From: Dasypus novemcinctus
Lineage: Eukaryota > Chordata > Mammalia > Cingulata > Dasypodidae
Length of the DNA: 64,000 bases
NCBI RefSeq assembly: GCF_030445035.2
Contig: NC_080688.1
Location: forward strand, 60,215,949-60,279,948
Reading direction: 5' to 3'
Shown one piece after another: positions 36,991-48,692 of this stretch (position 1 is its first letter; each line of letters opens with the position of its first letter). The notes under the pieces are model-generated. The model was not told where the DNA came from. It saw only the letters and a program-made list of their open reading frames with translations, and did not search any database. Both the position numbers and the translations under genes were made by a program.

Positions 36991-39900
36991 GTGAAATGGT
37001 TTCCTCAATTTTGGATTACTAGGAAGTGGTGGGGATCAGTGGGCAGAACTACTCTAAAGGAAAGAAATCATAGCGATACAAAAATCCAGATCCATGATAC
37101 CTTTTGAGAATCTCTATTTAAGAACAGAGGCTGTTCAGATATGAAAGTGAACATATCTTGCCTACTCACCCCTAAGATGGTGAAAACCTTCTTGTGCTCC
37201 CAACTATGCTAAGTGGGCAGCTATGTCCCTGGGAGAGACAGAATAAGTGACTCACTCACTAGGCCTCCAGTTCTCTTCTACTCAAGGCTCCTTAGAAAAA
37301 TGTACCTGCCTGAATGGAAGTGACTGGATGTGTGACAGCTGGATAAAGTAGAGAGCATGAGTGGAACATAACACCCCACCAGGGGAGGGCCAGGTGCCTG
37401 CAGTAAGAGACGACTTTGAGCAGGGTACTTTGGCAGCATGGCAATGCTAGCGCCCAAGAGAACTTGGCTCATTCCCAAGACTTCTCTGGCAGAAAACTCA
37501 CTGTGAGAAAAGAGGGGAGGAATTCAAGACTGAATCCAAATCAAGTTGCCAGAGCCCTTTGGCTTAGATGTGGGAGGTCCTGGGAAGGAAACCAGTGACT
37601 TAAAATTGGCTGAAGAGAGTGACAGAGCCATTGGAAATGAGGCTGAAGGAATCTCAGCTTGGGAACAATCCACTGGCAGAGACCACCCTTCCCTACAGCA
37701 GCTTGCTGGCAGCAAGCACGAAGAAAAGAGAAGGTATAAATTATCATAAAGCCAATTTAGAAAATTGGGTCATGTGCAGCAGACAGGTATTCTGTAATCA
37801 TTTCTCCGTTTGATATTCTATTTCTCTAAACCCATCCTAAGTTAATATAACAGTAAAAATATTTCTAAAAATGTTTAATGAGTGCCCCTATTATTGCCTA
37901 GAACAGACTCTCTTCCCTGGTTTATGAAATTCACCCACCATGTCCTGTCCTCCCACTCCCCAATTACATGAATGCTCCTTAGCCTCTGAAGTCTGACAAA
38001 TCAAGTACTAAGTCTTCCCAGACATCTTCCTCACCAATGTCAATGTACTTCAATGCAGAAATCTTTATTGAAAACATATTGGTATCAAAATCCTAATACA
38101 TGCCAGGCATATGAGACTGCATCTGTGCCCAGTCTTTCTAGTAATAAGATGGTCCTAGGTCATTACCCCCTACTGAGCTACAAATAGTGAGTTCCTCAAA
38201 TAACAAGTATATTGCACTCATATACTTCCCCATCCCATTTGACATTTATAATTTTAACATTTGCACAATATTTTACATTTATAAAATTCTTTCATATGCT
38301 ATGCCTTGTTTAATTGTACACAAATTTGTAGTTTCTGATTATACTCTGTGCATAGACTTCTCAGTTAGATGTAGAAAATAGAAGCTATAACTCTTCTTGT
38401 TTTTTATACTCCAGCATGAACAGCTCGTAGAGATGACAAATACGGACTTATTATGTTGATATTACCAGGTGAATGGGGCAGTCTGGAAGCAAGGATCAAC
38501 ATATATTTTTTCAATTTATTTATTATTTAACAGAGATATAAGTATCTAGTATGTACAAGGTGCTGAGCTGAATAATACTTTGACCACATGAAAAATTTCA
38601 GATTTCTTTCAAATCAGCATGACTTTGCAATTCTCAAGGCCAAATTAAGTGGCAGAGTTTCTCCTTTATTCAAAAGCAAACTTCAAACATGGCAACATAA
38701 GACATCCCCAGAAAAGAAAAGACAATGGGTGACTACTGAAGTATTTTATTCATAAAAATAAATACAAACTTTTTAAAAAAATGTATATTTCCTCCACAGA
38801 CTTCATGTCTTTCCCTTAATTCCTAACATGGATAAATCTGTTTTTTTCTGACTACCTCAAAACATTTCTTGAAGTCTCTAGAATTTCAATAAATAATATT
38901 TTTTCAATACTCTCAAAAAAATCACCTTCCTGAGCATGTGATATTTGTATATACATAATAAATGTGTAAATACCACCACTTTTTCCTTGACTCCTACCAC
39001 CTCAACAATAGTAAGTATCAATGAACAATAAGCCATATTCTGCTTTATATTTGTTTGAATTATTCCATGAGTATTCATATTATGGCCCTCTCTAACCTTT
39101 GAAGACCAGATTTTCCCTTCCCTACCTAACTCATACTGCTATTAATAGTTTACTTATCTTGATATACTTCCAGGGGAGATATCCTAGATTGCAATAATGA
39201 AGCTTACGTTAACATGTTTGCTCTATGTCATCCAATCTACATCCATTCATTAAGAAATTTACAATGTTACCCAGCCAGGGCCAGTTCATTAGTGGTTAGC
39301 TCTGCTCCTGTTAGATCCTGAGTTTCTCAAAATAATAACTAGCAGGCAGTAATATAAAAGCCCTCCTATTAATCTTAAATGTTCATTTTATTCCCATGTA
39401 TGCTATGCTAAGTATTTTAAGGTATTGTTTCATATGGGGTGCAATGATCATGATATTTCTTACTTGTATGGGGTGAAGAGAATTCCCATGGATTGCCAGA
39501 GCTAAAAAGTGTAGGATCTTTTCTTGTGCCAATAAACACAATTCTGATTTTTTAAAAAATATGACATCAACCTTCGGACAAGATACCAAAACCAAGCAGA
39601 AACCTGTAAGATTTTAATTTAGAGAAGTCACTTGTGTTTTAGAGTCAGAAGAGAGGCTGAAGAGCAATGGACAAGAGATGTGAATCCTTCATATGAGTCA
39701 ATGGATCAAGGGTTCTGTTACCTCAGGATTAGAAATCCAGTTTTCTAAGCTTGGCTGCTTGTAGGAACAGAATGGACAGGTCCTCATTCTGGTATCTTTT
39801 GATATGCATTCCAAGTTTCTACTCAGGGTTTTGGAGCTTATCTTAAGTGTAATCATAGGAACACAGAAAAGGACATGTGTCTCTGGTCAACCTGGAGTTT

Positions 39901-40825
39901 TACAGCAGGAAGATGAACAGTATCTTCCTGAGCAGTGTCTAAGAGGTATCAACAGAATGAAGAAATGAAGAAATCCCAAGAAGAAGGCACAACAAAAAGA
40001 GGAGGCTCCCACTTGCTTATCCAGCCCCTTCAGACTATATAAATTGCCCCTTAATCAACCCTGGGAGAAAAGTTGGTGTGCATGCCTTTTATACAAAGTG
40101 AGATCATGTATGACTAAATCAGATGATAGAAGCATAGCATGTTCTTAAAGTTTTACAGTTCATTTTCATGGGCAGGTAAGACTTGAGTGAGTTGGTTTAA
40201 TGTAACAGGCTCTCATCTGGTCTCCTGCCCTGCTGGTGCTCTGTCCTGTTGTCTTTTCAGCAAACATTTGTATCACTGCCAAAAGTTCCATTTGACCTTG
40301 TTTCTCACTATCTCAATTTTTAAAACATTTACTAGGCTCCATGGGCCTCATCCTTTTTATCTACCAATGACTTCCTCCCTCCTAATTCACAAACCCACCT
40401 CCTCATTCTCATTTTCACATCTTTCCATATCCTGTCGTAGTCTTCTCCCCACCAATTCTATGCAACTTCTAAAATTGTGCAGAGGTTTCCTCTTGCCTGA
40501 AGAGGAACTCTTTCTGATGTTTCTAAACTCTTTTTGGATGATTCTACATCCTTCCATGTTAAAGTAGTGGTATTATACATCAATATATCATGTTGAATTC
40601 TTTCATTAGAAGGAGATTGCTAGCTTCTCCAAAGAGAGGGTTTTTTTTGTGTGTGTGCCTTCTGCACACTGCTTACACAGTAACAGAGCAGGGAAAAGGC
40701 AACAGAGGCCTTCTCTGTGTTTTCTGAAATATTTGTATTCCAATATCTCAAAGAGGCAAAGCAATAATTTATTAAGGTGATACATGTTAGACCTAAACTC
40801 TAACATGGATCAAAAAGCATCCATG
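36991..40825. other. Low-repeat sequence, no gene recognised
   Basis: Several frames of 60-126 codons (37,278-37,813 on both strands; 40,187-40,567 forward) overlap one another or lack recognisable domains, and I do not support any as genes. Weak L2-like ends occur near 38,050-38,130 and 38,515-38,580. Confidence 0.4.
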
Positions 40826-41684
40826 CAATACCATTACTAGGCATATACCCAGAAGAACCAAGAGTAGTGACATGAATAGATATTTGCAGAATATTCATAG
40901 CAGCATTATTCACGATAGTCAAAAGTTGGAAACAACCCATGTGTCCATCAACTGATGAATGGATAAACAAATTTTGAAGAATACACATGATGGAATATTA
41001 TGCAGCAGTAAGAAGAAATGAAGTCATGAAGCATATGACAACATGGATGAAACTGGAGGACATTAAGTTGAGTGAAGCAAGGCAGACACAAAATCACAAA
41101 TACTGTATGATCGCTCTATTATGAATGAAATATATTATGTGAAATAGGAATATGGGTAGAATTTGAAGCTGAATATCAGACAAACCACATTATTCTAAGT
41201 GAAGGAGACCAGACACAGAATACTACATATTGTATAATTCCATATATAAAATGTAAATATAAATCAATTTATAAAGATGAAAGGAAATTAGTGGTTATGT
41301 AGTTTGAGGAAGGAATGCTAAGGGGTGTGGAGTTTTTATTTTTGGAGTAATGAAATTGTTCTAATATTTTTGGGATGGTAAATGTACAACATTGTGATCA
41401 TACTAAAAGCTATTGATTGTACACTTTGTATAGAATAGGCAGAAGCAGCAGCTATGTACAGTGGGGGAAGCATAAACAGACTGAGAGATGAGGAATTTTC
41501 TTGTTTGTTTGTTTGTCTGTATTTTGTTTATTGTTATTACCAAAGTAATAAAAATGCTCTGATAATGACTGAAGTGATGAACGCACAACTATGTGATTGT
41601 AGCAAATACCACTGATTTTACACTTTGGATGAATTGTATGTTTACTAATATGTATCAATAAAATTGATTTATTTTAAAAATTTC
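40826..41684 (+). mobile_element. 5'-truncated L1: ORF2 C terminus and 3' UTR
   Basis: Begins in ORF2 at 'gcaataccattactaggcat' and reads through the conserved MEYYAAVRRNEV motif to a TGA at 41,122-41,124. A roughly 560-bp 3' UTR follows, ending at an 'aataaaattgatttatttta' tail near 41,684. The final ORF2 segment is open for about 45 codons but earlier parts carry stops. It is the same subfamily as the 42.9-46.0-kb L1, since both have the (GTTT)n stretch and the 'gtgatgaacgcacaactatg' type block near the end. No clear target duplication was found. Confidence 0.85.
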
Positions 41685-42910
41685 ATGTCTGACTAGAAGG
41701 GATAAGTCAGCCTGAATTCCTATTAATACATAGGGTAACATCCACTGGATACAAATCTCAATTTTTCTTCACCAGGGAATCTGAATATATTTCAGACAAA
41801 AGAAGCATATGGCTTGCTCATCTTTTAGAAAACTTAGTGCCTTGTGCATTAGTATCAAGGAAAAATTTTGAAATCTTTCCAAATCACTGGGGAGGAGAGG
41901 GGTTGCAGATTAATCTTGAGTTTCTAATGCTCTCACCTTGTAGTCTTGTGTCTTTGTGTAATCATTATTGGACAAAGTTGTTTTATCTCTAATGAGCATG
42001 TCTATAAAACCCTGCACAGACTGCTCTTTTTTCATGGTCATAGTGAACAGTTCAGGCCTCAGAATGTGAGATCCCGTCGCATAATTCAATAAAACATAAG
42101 CCCATTGATTCCAAGTACCTCAGAAACCTCAAAGCCTCTGGTAGTCTCAGAAGAATAATTTACCAAGAGACAAATACAGGCAAGTTTTAACTACTTGTGG
42201 TAAGAAATCAGATCGATGCTTAGAAAACAGCTCCATGTGTAGCCAAAATTCAGTGCCATCTGCTAGACCAGGAAAAGAAGTGCAGTTGGTCTGGGCAGAA
42301 GAGATTCTAGCAGGGACCTTCTTCAGTGCCCTCTGGGTCCTCATCTGATCTGTAAAATAAAGGAATTGGGGCCAATTGCCCTTGTTTTTCTTTTCATTCT
42401 ACCATCCTCTATTTCTCTGGTATGCTGGCTGTTCCCAGGGCTACCAGATGCAATTTTAATCTTTCTTTTCCTCCCTATGTGTCCATCGCTTTGGCTGCCA
42501 ATAACTTCAGTTTTTGATTGGGTTTGTCAACCGGAGGCCTCAGCATGAGCTCAAAGAGATGGCAGAGAGATGGGTGGGGTTATGCCTTACCTGCTTTCTG
42601 CCTTCTCTGGCAATGTTTTCTGGAGTCATATCCTGCCTGTGAGGCAGCACACCTTCCACAGCTCTACTACTCACAGAGTGCTGGCATCATTAAAGCTCTC
42701 CTTTGCTCTTTCAGGAACACACATGGTAATAACTTCCCATTATTTTAACTCGTGATGCCAAAATATCTCTTAATTCTACCCACATCTCTTGTTTTCCTTT
42801 GTTATAGTCCCATAAACAGTCAATATACAATCAGAGTTGGATTTGCTTCCTGCTGAGATTCTGAATATATATGGTTAGATAATATTGAGAATGTTTTCAA
42901 AGAAAACAAG
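41685..42910. other. Unassigned sequence
   Basis: Frames at 42,147-42,344 and 42,366-42,755 have no recognisable domain. The stretch 42,360-42,720 has the look of an LTR (pyrimidine-rich, GC-richer), but I cannot place it. Confidence 0.4.
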
Positions 42911-42940
42911 GTATTATGGGGCAGTGGATGTGGCTTAAGC
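42911..42940 (+). repeat. Left copy of a long target duplication (SINE head)
   Basis: These 30 bases match 45,989-46,018 at 23 of 30 positions. Both contain the start of a DAS-SINE (here gcagtggatgtggcttaagc) plus some 8 bases of its 5' flank. The simplest reading is that the L1 that follows inserted near the 5' end of the SINE and duplicated this stretch. Confidence 0.6.
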
Positions 42941-44922
42941 TACCGAACTCATTCTATGAAGCCAACATCACCCTACTACCAAAACCAGATAAAGATACTT
43001 TGAAAAAAGAAAATTACAGACCAATATCTCTAAATGAATATAGATGCCAAAGTCCTCAACAAAATACTTGCAAATAGAATCCAAAAGCACAGTAAAAGAA
43101 TCATATCCCAGGTATGCAAGGGTGGCTTAACATAAGAAAATCAATCAGTGTAATAAACTATATTGATAACTTGAAGAAGAAAAATCACATTATCCTCTCA
43201 ATTTATGCCGAAAAAGCATTCGAGGAAATACAACACCCTTGATAAAAATACTCCAAAAGATAGGAATGGAAGGAAACTTTCTCAATATGGTAAAGTGCAT
43301 ATAAAAAAAACTACAGCTAGCATTGTACTCAATGGTGAAAGACTAAAAGCTTTCCCACTGAGATCAGGAACAAGACAAAGATGCTCACTGTTACCATTAT
43401 TATTCAATAATGTGCTAGAAATTCTAGCTAGAGAGATTAGGCTAGATAAAGAAATAAAAAGCATCCAAATAGGAAAGGAAGAAGCAAAACTTTCACTATT
43501 TGCTGATGACATGATCCTGTATCTAGAAAATCCTGAAAAATCCACAACAAAGCTACTAGAATTAATAAACGAGTTCAGCAAAGTGGTGGGATTACAAAAT
43601 TAATATGCAAAATTTAATGGCATTTCTATACACTATTAATGTGCAATCTGAGGTGAAAATCAGAAAAAAAATTCCTTTTATATAGCAACTAAAACAATCA
43701 AATGCTTAGGAATAAATTTAACCAAGGACATAAAAAACTGTATTCAGAAAACTACAAAACATTGTTCAAAGAAACCTAAGAAGTCTTAAATAAATGGATG
43801 GACATTCCATGCTCATGGATTGGAAGACTACATATCATTAAGATGTCAATTCTACCCAAACTGATTTCCAATAAAAATCCCAAGAGCCTTTTTGAAGAAA
43901 ATAAAGACCAATAATCAAATTTATTTGGAAGGGTAAAGGGCCCCAAATAGTCAAAAATGTCTTTTAAAAAAATGAAGTTGGAGGACTCTTACTTCCTGAT
44001 TTTAAAGCATATTACTTAGCTATAGTGATTAAAAAAAAAAAAAGTGCATGATATTGGCATAAGGACAGACAGATTGACCAATGGAACTGAATCCAAAACT
44101 TGAAATTGATCCTTACATCTACAGTCAAGTGGTTTTTACAAGACTGTTAAGCCCTCCCAAATGGTGCTGGGAGAACTGGATAGCCATATCCAAAAGGAAG
44201 AAAGAAGATGCCTATATCACACCTTATACAAAAATTAACTAAAAAATTGATCAAGGACTCAAATATAAAAATAACAACCATAAAACTCCTAGAAGAAAAT
44301 GTAGGAAAACATCTTCAAGATCTTGTTGTAGGTGATAATTTCTTAATCCTTATGACCAAAGCACAAGCAATAAAAGAAAAAATAGATAAATGGGACCTCC
44401 TCAAAATTCAACACTTTTGCATCTTCAGAGGACTTTGTCAAAAGGGTGAAGAGGCAGCTGACTCAGTAGGAGAAAATATTTGGCAAACACATATGTGATA
44501 TGGGTTTAATATCCATGATATTTAAAGAGTTTGTATAACTCAACAATGGGCAAAAGACTTGAAAAGACAACTGTCCAAAGAAGAAATACAATGGTAAAAA
44601 AACACAAGAAAAAATATTCAACATCACTAGTTATTAGGGTAATGTAAATCAAAACTACAATGAAATATCATTTCACATCAATTAGACTTGCCACTATTAA
44701 AAAGTCAGAAAAATGTAAATGCTGGGGAGGATGTGGAGAGATAGAAATGCTTATTCACCATTGGTGGGAATGTAGAATGGTACAGCCACTGTGGAGGACT
44801 ATTTGGCAGTTCCCAAGGAAATTGAATAAGACTTGGCATGGGACTTGGCAATGCCATTGCTAGGTATATACTCAGAAGAACTGAGAGTAGTGACATGAAT
44901 AGATATCTGCACACCCATGTTC

Positions 44923-44933
44923 ATAGCAGTGTT
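44923..44933. repeat. Target-site duplication of the U6/L1 insert, left copy
   Basis: atagcagtgtt, identical to 45,113-45,123. The related L1 at 40.9 kb has an uninterrupted 'catagcagcattattcacg' at the same place, which confirms the pre-insertion site. Confidence 0.9.
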
Positions 44934-45112
44934 GTTGTTGTTTTTTAATTATTTATTTATTTTTAAAAATTACATTAAAAAAATATGAGGTCCCATTCAA
45001 CCCCAAAAATATGGAACGCTTCACGAATTTGCGTGTCATCCTTGCTCAGGGGCCATGTTAATCTTCTCTGTATCATTCCAATTTTAGTATATGTGCTGCC
45101 GAAGCGAGCACA
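44934..45112 (-). mobile_element. U6/L1 chimeric retrocopy
   Basis: On the minus strand a full U6 snRNA (5' end at 45,111) runs directly into 'ggggttgaatgggacctcat' and an A-rich tail down to 44,934. The roughly 45 bases after U6 match the end of the L1-type element at 14,963-15,020. A perfect 11-bp target duplication bounds the unit. This is the signature of L1 reverse transcriptase switching template from an L1-type RNA to U6 RNA during target-primed reverse transcription. U6/L1 chimeras of this kind are known in primates and rodents. Confidence 0.9.
45005..45111 (-). ncRNA. RNU6: Full-length U6 snRNA retrocopy (pseudogene)
   Basis: All 107 bases are present, from gtgctcgcttcggcagcaca to the terminal T run. 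I count three substitutions against mammalian U6: C to T in ggaaCgatac, G to A in attaGcatgg, and C to A in cctgCgcaag. The ACAGAGA box that pairs with the 5' splice site is intact. The second change turns the AGC catalytic triad into AAC, which should be incompatible with spliceosome catalysis. U6 promoters lie upstream of the gene (TATA and PSE), and here the upstream sequence is L1 ORF2, so transcription from its own promoter is unlikely. Confidence 0.92.
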
Positions 45113-45123
45113 ATAGCAGTGTT
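45113..45123. repeat. Target-site duplication of the U6/L1 insert, right copy
   Basis: atagcagtgtt, identical to 44,923-44,933. Confidence 0.9.
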
Positions 45124-45996
45124 ATTCACAATAGCCAAATGTTGGAAACAACCCAGTTGTCCATTAACTGAAGAATGGATAAACAAATTGTGGAGAATAC
45201 ACATAATGGAATATTATGCAATGGTAAGAAGAAATGAAGTCATAAAACATATGACAACATGGATGAACCTGGAGAACGTTATGTTGAGTGACTCAAGCTG
45301 GATACAAAAGGAAAAATACTGTATGATTGTCCTATTATGAAGTAAATATATTAAGTGAAATATAAATATATTATGTGAAATATGAATAAGGGTAGAATTG
45401 CATATATAAGACCAATTTTCTTTGAAGCCGAACAAATGTAAGTTAATACTATACAATGTTAATATCAGGCAAAAAAAACACACCACACACACAAACATTA
45501 TACTAAGTGAAGGAGACCAGACACAGAGTACTACATATTGTGTGATTCCATTTATATAAAATGTAAATGTAAATCAATTTATAAAGATGAAAGGAAATTA
45601 GTTGTTATGTAGGCCTAAGAAAGGAATGCTAAAGAATTTGGAGTCTTTCTTTTTGGGGTAATGAAATTTTTCTAAAATTTTTGAGATGCTGAATATACAA
45701 CATTTTGATTTTACTAAAAGCCATTGATACATACTTAGTATAGAATAGCCAGAAACAGTAGCTATGAACAGTGGGAGAAGCATAGAGGGATTGAGAGGGG
45801 AGGGATTTTCTTGTTTGTCTGTTTATTATTATTATTATTATTACTGAAATAATGAAAATGCTCTAATAATGATTGAAGTGATGAATGCACAACTATGTGA
45901 TTATAGCAAATGTCATTGATCATACACTTTGGATGAATTGTATGCTTTATTAATATGTATCAGTAACTCTGATTTGTTTTTAAAAAAAGTACTCTG

Positions 45997-46475
45997 AGGG
46001 AGTAGATTTGGCTCAAGCAGTTGAGCCCCTGCCTGTTATGGGAGGTCCTGGGTTCAGTTCCTGGTGCATCCTAAAGAAGACAAACAATGATCAGTCAACA
46101 GGCAGACAGCAGGCAAAACCAATGAGCAGACAGTGAGCAAAAACAGGCAGACAAAAAGCAAAATAACAATGAGTAAAAAAACAACAAATAGACAACAAGC
46201 AAAAACAATGAGCAAGACAATGAGCAAACAATGAGCAGCAATGAGAAAAACAAATGAGCAGGGAATGTTTGTGACTCAAGAACTTGAGTGCCTGCCTCCT
46301 ACATGGGAGGTCCTGGTTCTGTTCCCAGTGCCTTCTAAAGAAAAAAAACAAACTTGACAATGAACTGACAAACTGCTCATTGTGCTCAATGCACAAAATA
46401 CAATGAGCAGACAATGAGCAAAAACAATGAGCAAAGAGATGAGGGAGCCATCTTGGGAGGTGGGGGGGGCAGTAC
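45997..46475 (+). mobile_element. DAS-SINE dimer (tRNA-Ala type)
   Basis: Two tRNA-like monomers in the same direction. The first starts 'gagggagtagatttggctca' with a B-box-like gggttcagttcc and a 'cctaaagaagacaaac' exit. The second starts about 46,261 with 'gggaatgtttgtgactcaag', a 'cctacatgggaggtcc' block and 'ccttctaaagaaaa'. Both are followed by irregular (CAATGAGCAGA)n-type repeats, ending with 'gatgagggagccatcttggg' and a G run. Dimeric DAS-SINEs are described in armadillo. A broken duplicate of the head lies at 42,919-42,940, on the far side of the L1. Reverse frames at 46,091-46,551 are repeat sequence. Confidence 0.85.
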
Positions 46476-46737
46476 AATGGTATAAATTACCATATGGTAG
46501 AGAATGGATAATACAGATTCCGTATTCTTTCTCTTGCAGAGACTGAGTCACTGAACTATGCAGGGCCCAGGAGAAGGAACAATTTTCCTTGCTTTCTCAG
46601 GCATCCTGTTAGATCTGTGCTAGGGACTTTGTGGGTAAAGGAGGGGGAAGGAACAGTGAATGACTCAAGATATTCCCATGAAATAATGAGCATTTATATA
46701 TCATTTGCAGGATGCTTTCCTATAAAGATTTGCATTA
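46476..46737. other. Unassigned short interval
   Basis: Nothing recognised. Its right end may be a MIR scrap. Confidence 0.4.
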
Positions 46738-47424
46738 GTTTCCTATAACTGCTATAACAAATTACCCAAACTTTGTGGCTTAAAACAACACCAAAATTTA
46801 TTTTCTTACAGTTCTGGAGAACACAAATCTGAAATCAGTTTTACTGGACCAAACTCAAGGTTTTGGTAAGGCCATGCTCCCACTGGAGGCTGTAGGGCAG
46901 AATCTGTTTCCTTGCCTTCTCCAGCTTCTAATGTTATATTCCTTGCATTCCTTGGCTCATGGTCAATTCCACTATCTTTGAAGTCAACAGTATAGCATCT
47001 TGCTCCAATGGTCCCATTGCTTCTTCTGTAATAAAATCTTCCTCTTCTTCTCTCTGATAAGGACACTTGTGATTTTATTTAGGGCACACCTAGATAATAC
47101 AGGATAATCTTCCCATCCCTAGATCATTAACTTAATCATATCTGCAAAGTTTCTATTGGTATATAAGATAACATTCACAAGTTCCAGTATTTGGACTTGG
47201 CTATCTTAAGTGGCAATGCTCCAATGTGTTAATCAACTCTAACAAATGTTCCACACTAATGAAGGATGTTGTTAATGTGGGAAAGTGTGCGAGACATAGA
47301 GAGTGGGGCATATGGGAATTACCTATATTTTTATGTAGCATTTATGTAACCTAAAGCATTAAAACAATTTTTTTTTAAAGTATTGATCTTAAAAAGAAGA
47401 GGCCATTACTCAGCCTACCACAGG
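46738..47424 (-). repeat. MLT1-type (MaLR) LTR, reversed, interrupted
   Basis: Plus strand 'ttgcattagtttcctataac', 'gtggcttaaaacaacacca', 'cttacagttctggagaac', 'cagaatctgtttccttgcc', 'tccttgcattccttggctc' and 'ataataca...ggataatctt' follow the reverse-complement MLT1 order. The last part ('gaggccattactcagcctac', 47,400-47,424) is separated from the rest by an L1 tail at 47,211-47,386. The reverse frame at 46,806-47,066 is LTR sequence. Confidence 0.85.
47211..47386 (+). mobile_element. Short L1 3' tail inserted in the MLT1 LTR
   Basis: Contains 'gttaatcaactctaacaaat', 'actaatgaaggatgttgtta', 'gggcatatgggaattaccta' and 'atttatgtaacctaaagcat', matching the L1 tail at 17,360-17,520. Heptamers atcttaa at 47,203-47,209 and 47,387-47,393 flank it and fit a target duplication. 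About 175 bp, severely 5'-truncated. Confidence 0.75.
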
Positions 47425-48067
47425 TGGTCTTTTTAATCTGTTATCTAAGTTATCATCTCTTGCTTAGTGTAGAACTGGTTCGAAGGTCAAGATCAAATAG
47501 GTTTGAAATTTGGAATAGCATAAACACATAAAGAATAAATGGAAAAATAGTATGAGAAAGTATATGTCAATGGTTGAAATACAAACTCCATCAAGCACAT
47601 AAACTGCCATGCAGGTTTCAGGATAAGGGTTGTGCAATTGTTTTTCAGTAAGTGTAATGACTAGAATTACAGGGTTAAAATTAGTTAGATAAAATTAACA
47701 GTCAGATATAGAGAAACATCTCTTATATACAGCTGACTGGAATGTCAAGTCAATAGTTTTGAGAAGAAAGGAAAGACAAAAAAAAGTCAAATATCTTTAA
47801 TTTTCTTAAATTTAATTTTACTTTCATTTTTGGGGGTAACAGGGACATAAATGTATCAATGACCAACTTAAATTGACTTGGTGAAATCAGTTTAGAGTTT
47901 TCTACTTTGTGTGCCCATTGTCTATGACTCCAGTCCATCTATGGCATCAGCTAATTTTGCACATCCAAATTAACTGCTGCTTTCACCAATTATTTGGTGA
48001 ATTGGTTCCTAAGCCCATCTAATCATCAAAATCACCCAAGCAACTTTTTGAGTTCCTGGAATCAGGT
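47425..48067. other. Unassigned sequence
   Basis: No gene seen. About 47,990-48,060 ('aatcatcaaaatcacccaag') resembles a MER5-type DNA transposon scrap. Confidence 0.4.
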
Positions 48068-48692
48068 AGGTGGACTTCTAAAGATGTTCCTCCAGTATTC
48101 CTCTTCCTTGGTTATTCGATCAATCACCATTCCTGCAGTGATTGAATTTTGCAAATGTGATCAGCTGACCCTAAAACAGAGAGAATATCCTAGATTACTC
48201 AGGTTAACTCAATGTAATCTTATGATCCCTAAAATGTGGATGAGAAAAGCAAGAGAGATGTGGCAGAAAAGGAGAAGCAGAAGAAAACTTCAGCAGCAAA
48301 GGAAGTCAAAACTATATGAAGCAAGAGAAGGGTTCTATGTGCTATTGCTGGCTTTTAAGATGGAGAAGGCTGTGAACCAAGGAATGTGGGCAGCCTCCAG
48401 AAGCTGAGAATGAATTCCAGCCAACAATCAGCAAGGAAACAGGGACCTCAGACCTAAAACCATATGGAACTAAATTCTGTCTACATCCTGAATAAACTTG
48501 AAAAGGGATTCTTCCAAGAGCCAACTGATAAAAGCCCAGCCAGTCAAAACTTTGATCTTGTCTTTGAAAAACCCAGATCAGAGAAACTAACCAAACTACC
48601 CCAGACTTCAAACCTATATACCTGAGAACATTAATTTGTGTTATTTTAAATCTCTAAATTTATGAGAATTTGTTAAGGCATCAATAGAACAC
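48068..48692 (+). repeat. MLT1-type (MaLR) LTR
   Basis: 'ctaaagatgttcctccag', 'ttttgcaaatgtgatcag', 'tattgctggcttttaagatg', 'gtgaaccaaggaatgtggg', 'cagcctccagaagctgaga' and 'aatttgtgttattttaaatc' follow an MLT1 LTR from start to end. The forward frame at 47,994-48,407 and the reverse frame at 48,342-48,611 fall in this LTR and are not genes. Confidence 0.85.

Larger units (their letters stand above)
42941..45988 (+). pseudogene. 5'-truncated L1 with broken ORF2
   Basis: Starts inside the ORF2 reverse-transcriptase region (frame reading [10 protein letters not shown]...PKPDKD). The segment 43,205-43,603 is open and holds the FADD catalytic box ([17 protein letters not shown]). The Cys-rich C-terminal region is at 44,720-44,863 (CGEIEML...HHWWECRMVQPLW) and the ORF2 end, MEYYAMVRRNEV to a stop, lies at 45,208-45,340. 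A roughly 650-bp 3' UTR ends in an A-rich tail at 45,981-45,988. Frameshifts and stops separate the pieces, so no working protein is possible. The reversed U6/L1 chimera at 44,934-45,112 interrupts it. Without that insert it is about 2.86 kb of a roughly 6-kb element. Flanks suggest a 30-bp, 77% identical target duplication. Confidence 0.85.

Noticed and set aside
37278..37813. Cluster of five overlapping 60-68 codon frames
   Set aside because: They overlap on both strands, which is expected by chance in a locally GC-richer segment. None shows a domain.
40187..40567. 126-codon forward frame with many Ser, Leu and Phe residues
   Set aside because: No domain, no splice or promoter context, composition typical of chance frames in pyrimidine-rich DNA.
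45005..45111. A functional U6 gene
   Set aside because: The AGC triad is mutated, the copy is fused to an L1 tail, flanked by a target duplication, and has L1 sequence rather than a PSE/TATA promoter upstream.
46080..46270. Repeated 'aatgagca' units that might suggest a CRISPR or satellite array
   Set aside because: Spacing and units are irregular, the genome is mammalian, and the same motif is a normal part of short DAS-SINEs.
46091..46477. 128-codon Cys/Leu/Ser-rich reverse frame
   Set aside because: It is the complement of the (CAATGAGCA)n-type repeats in a DAS-SINE dimer. No independent support.
47994..48407. 137-codon forward frame
   Set aside because: The 3' part follows an MLT1 LTR and the 5' part has no recognised domain.
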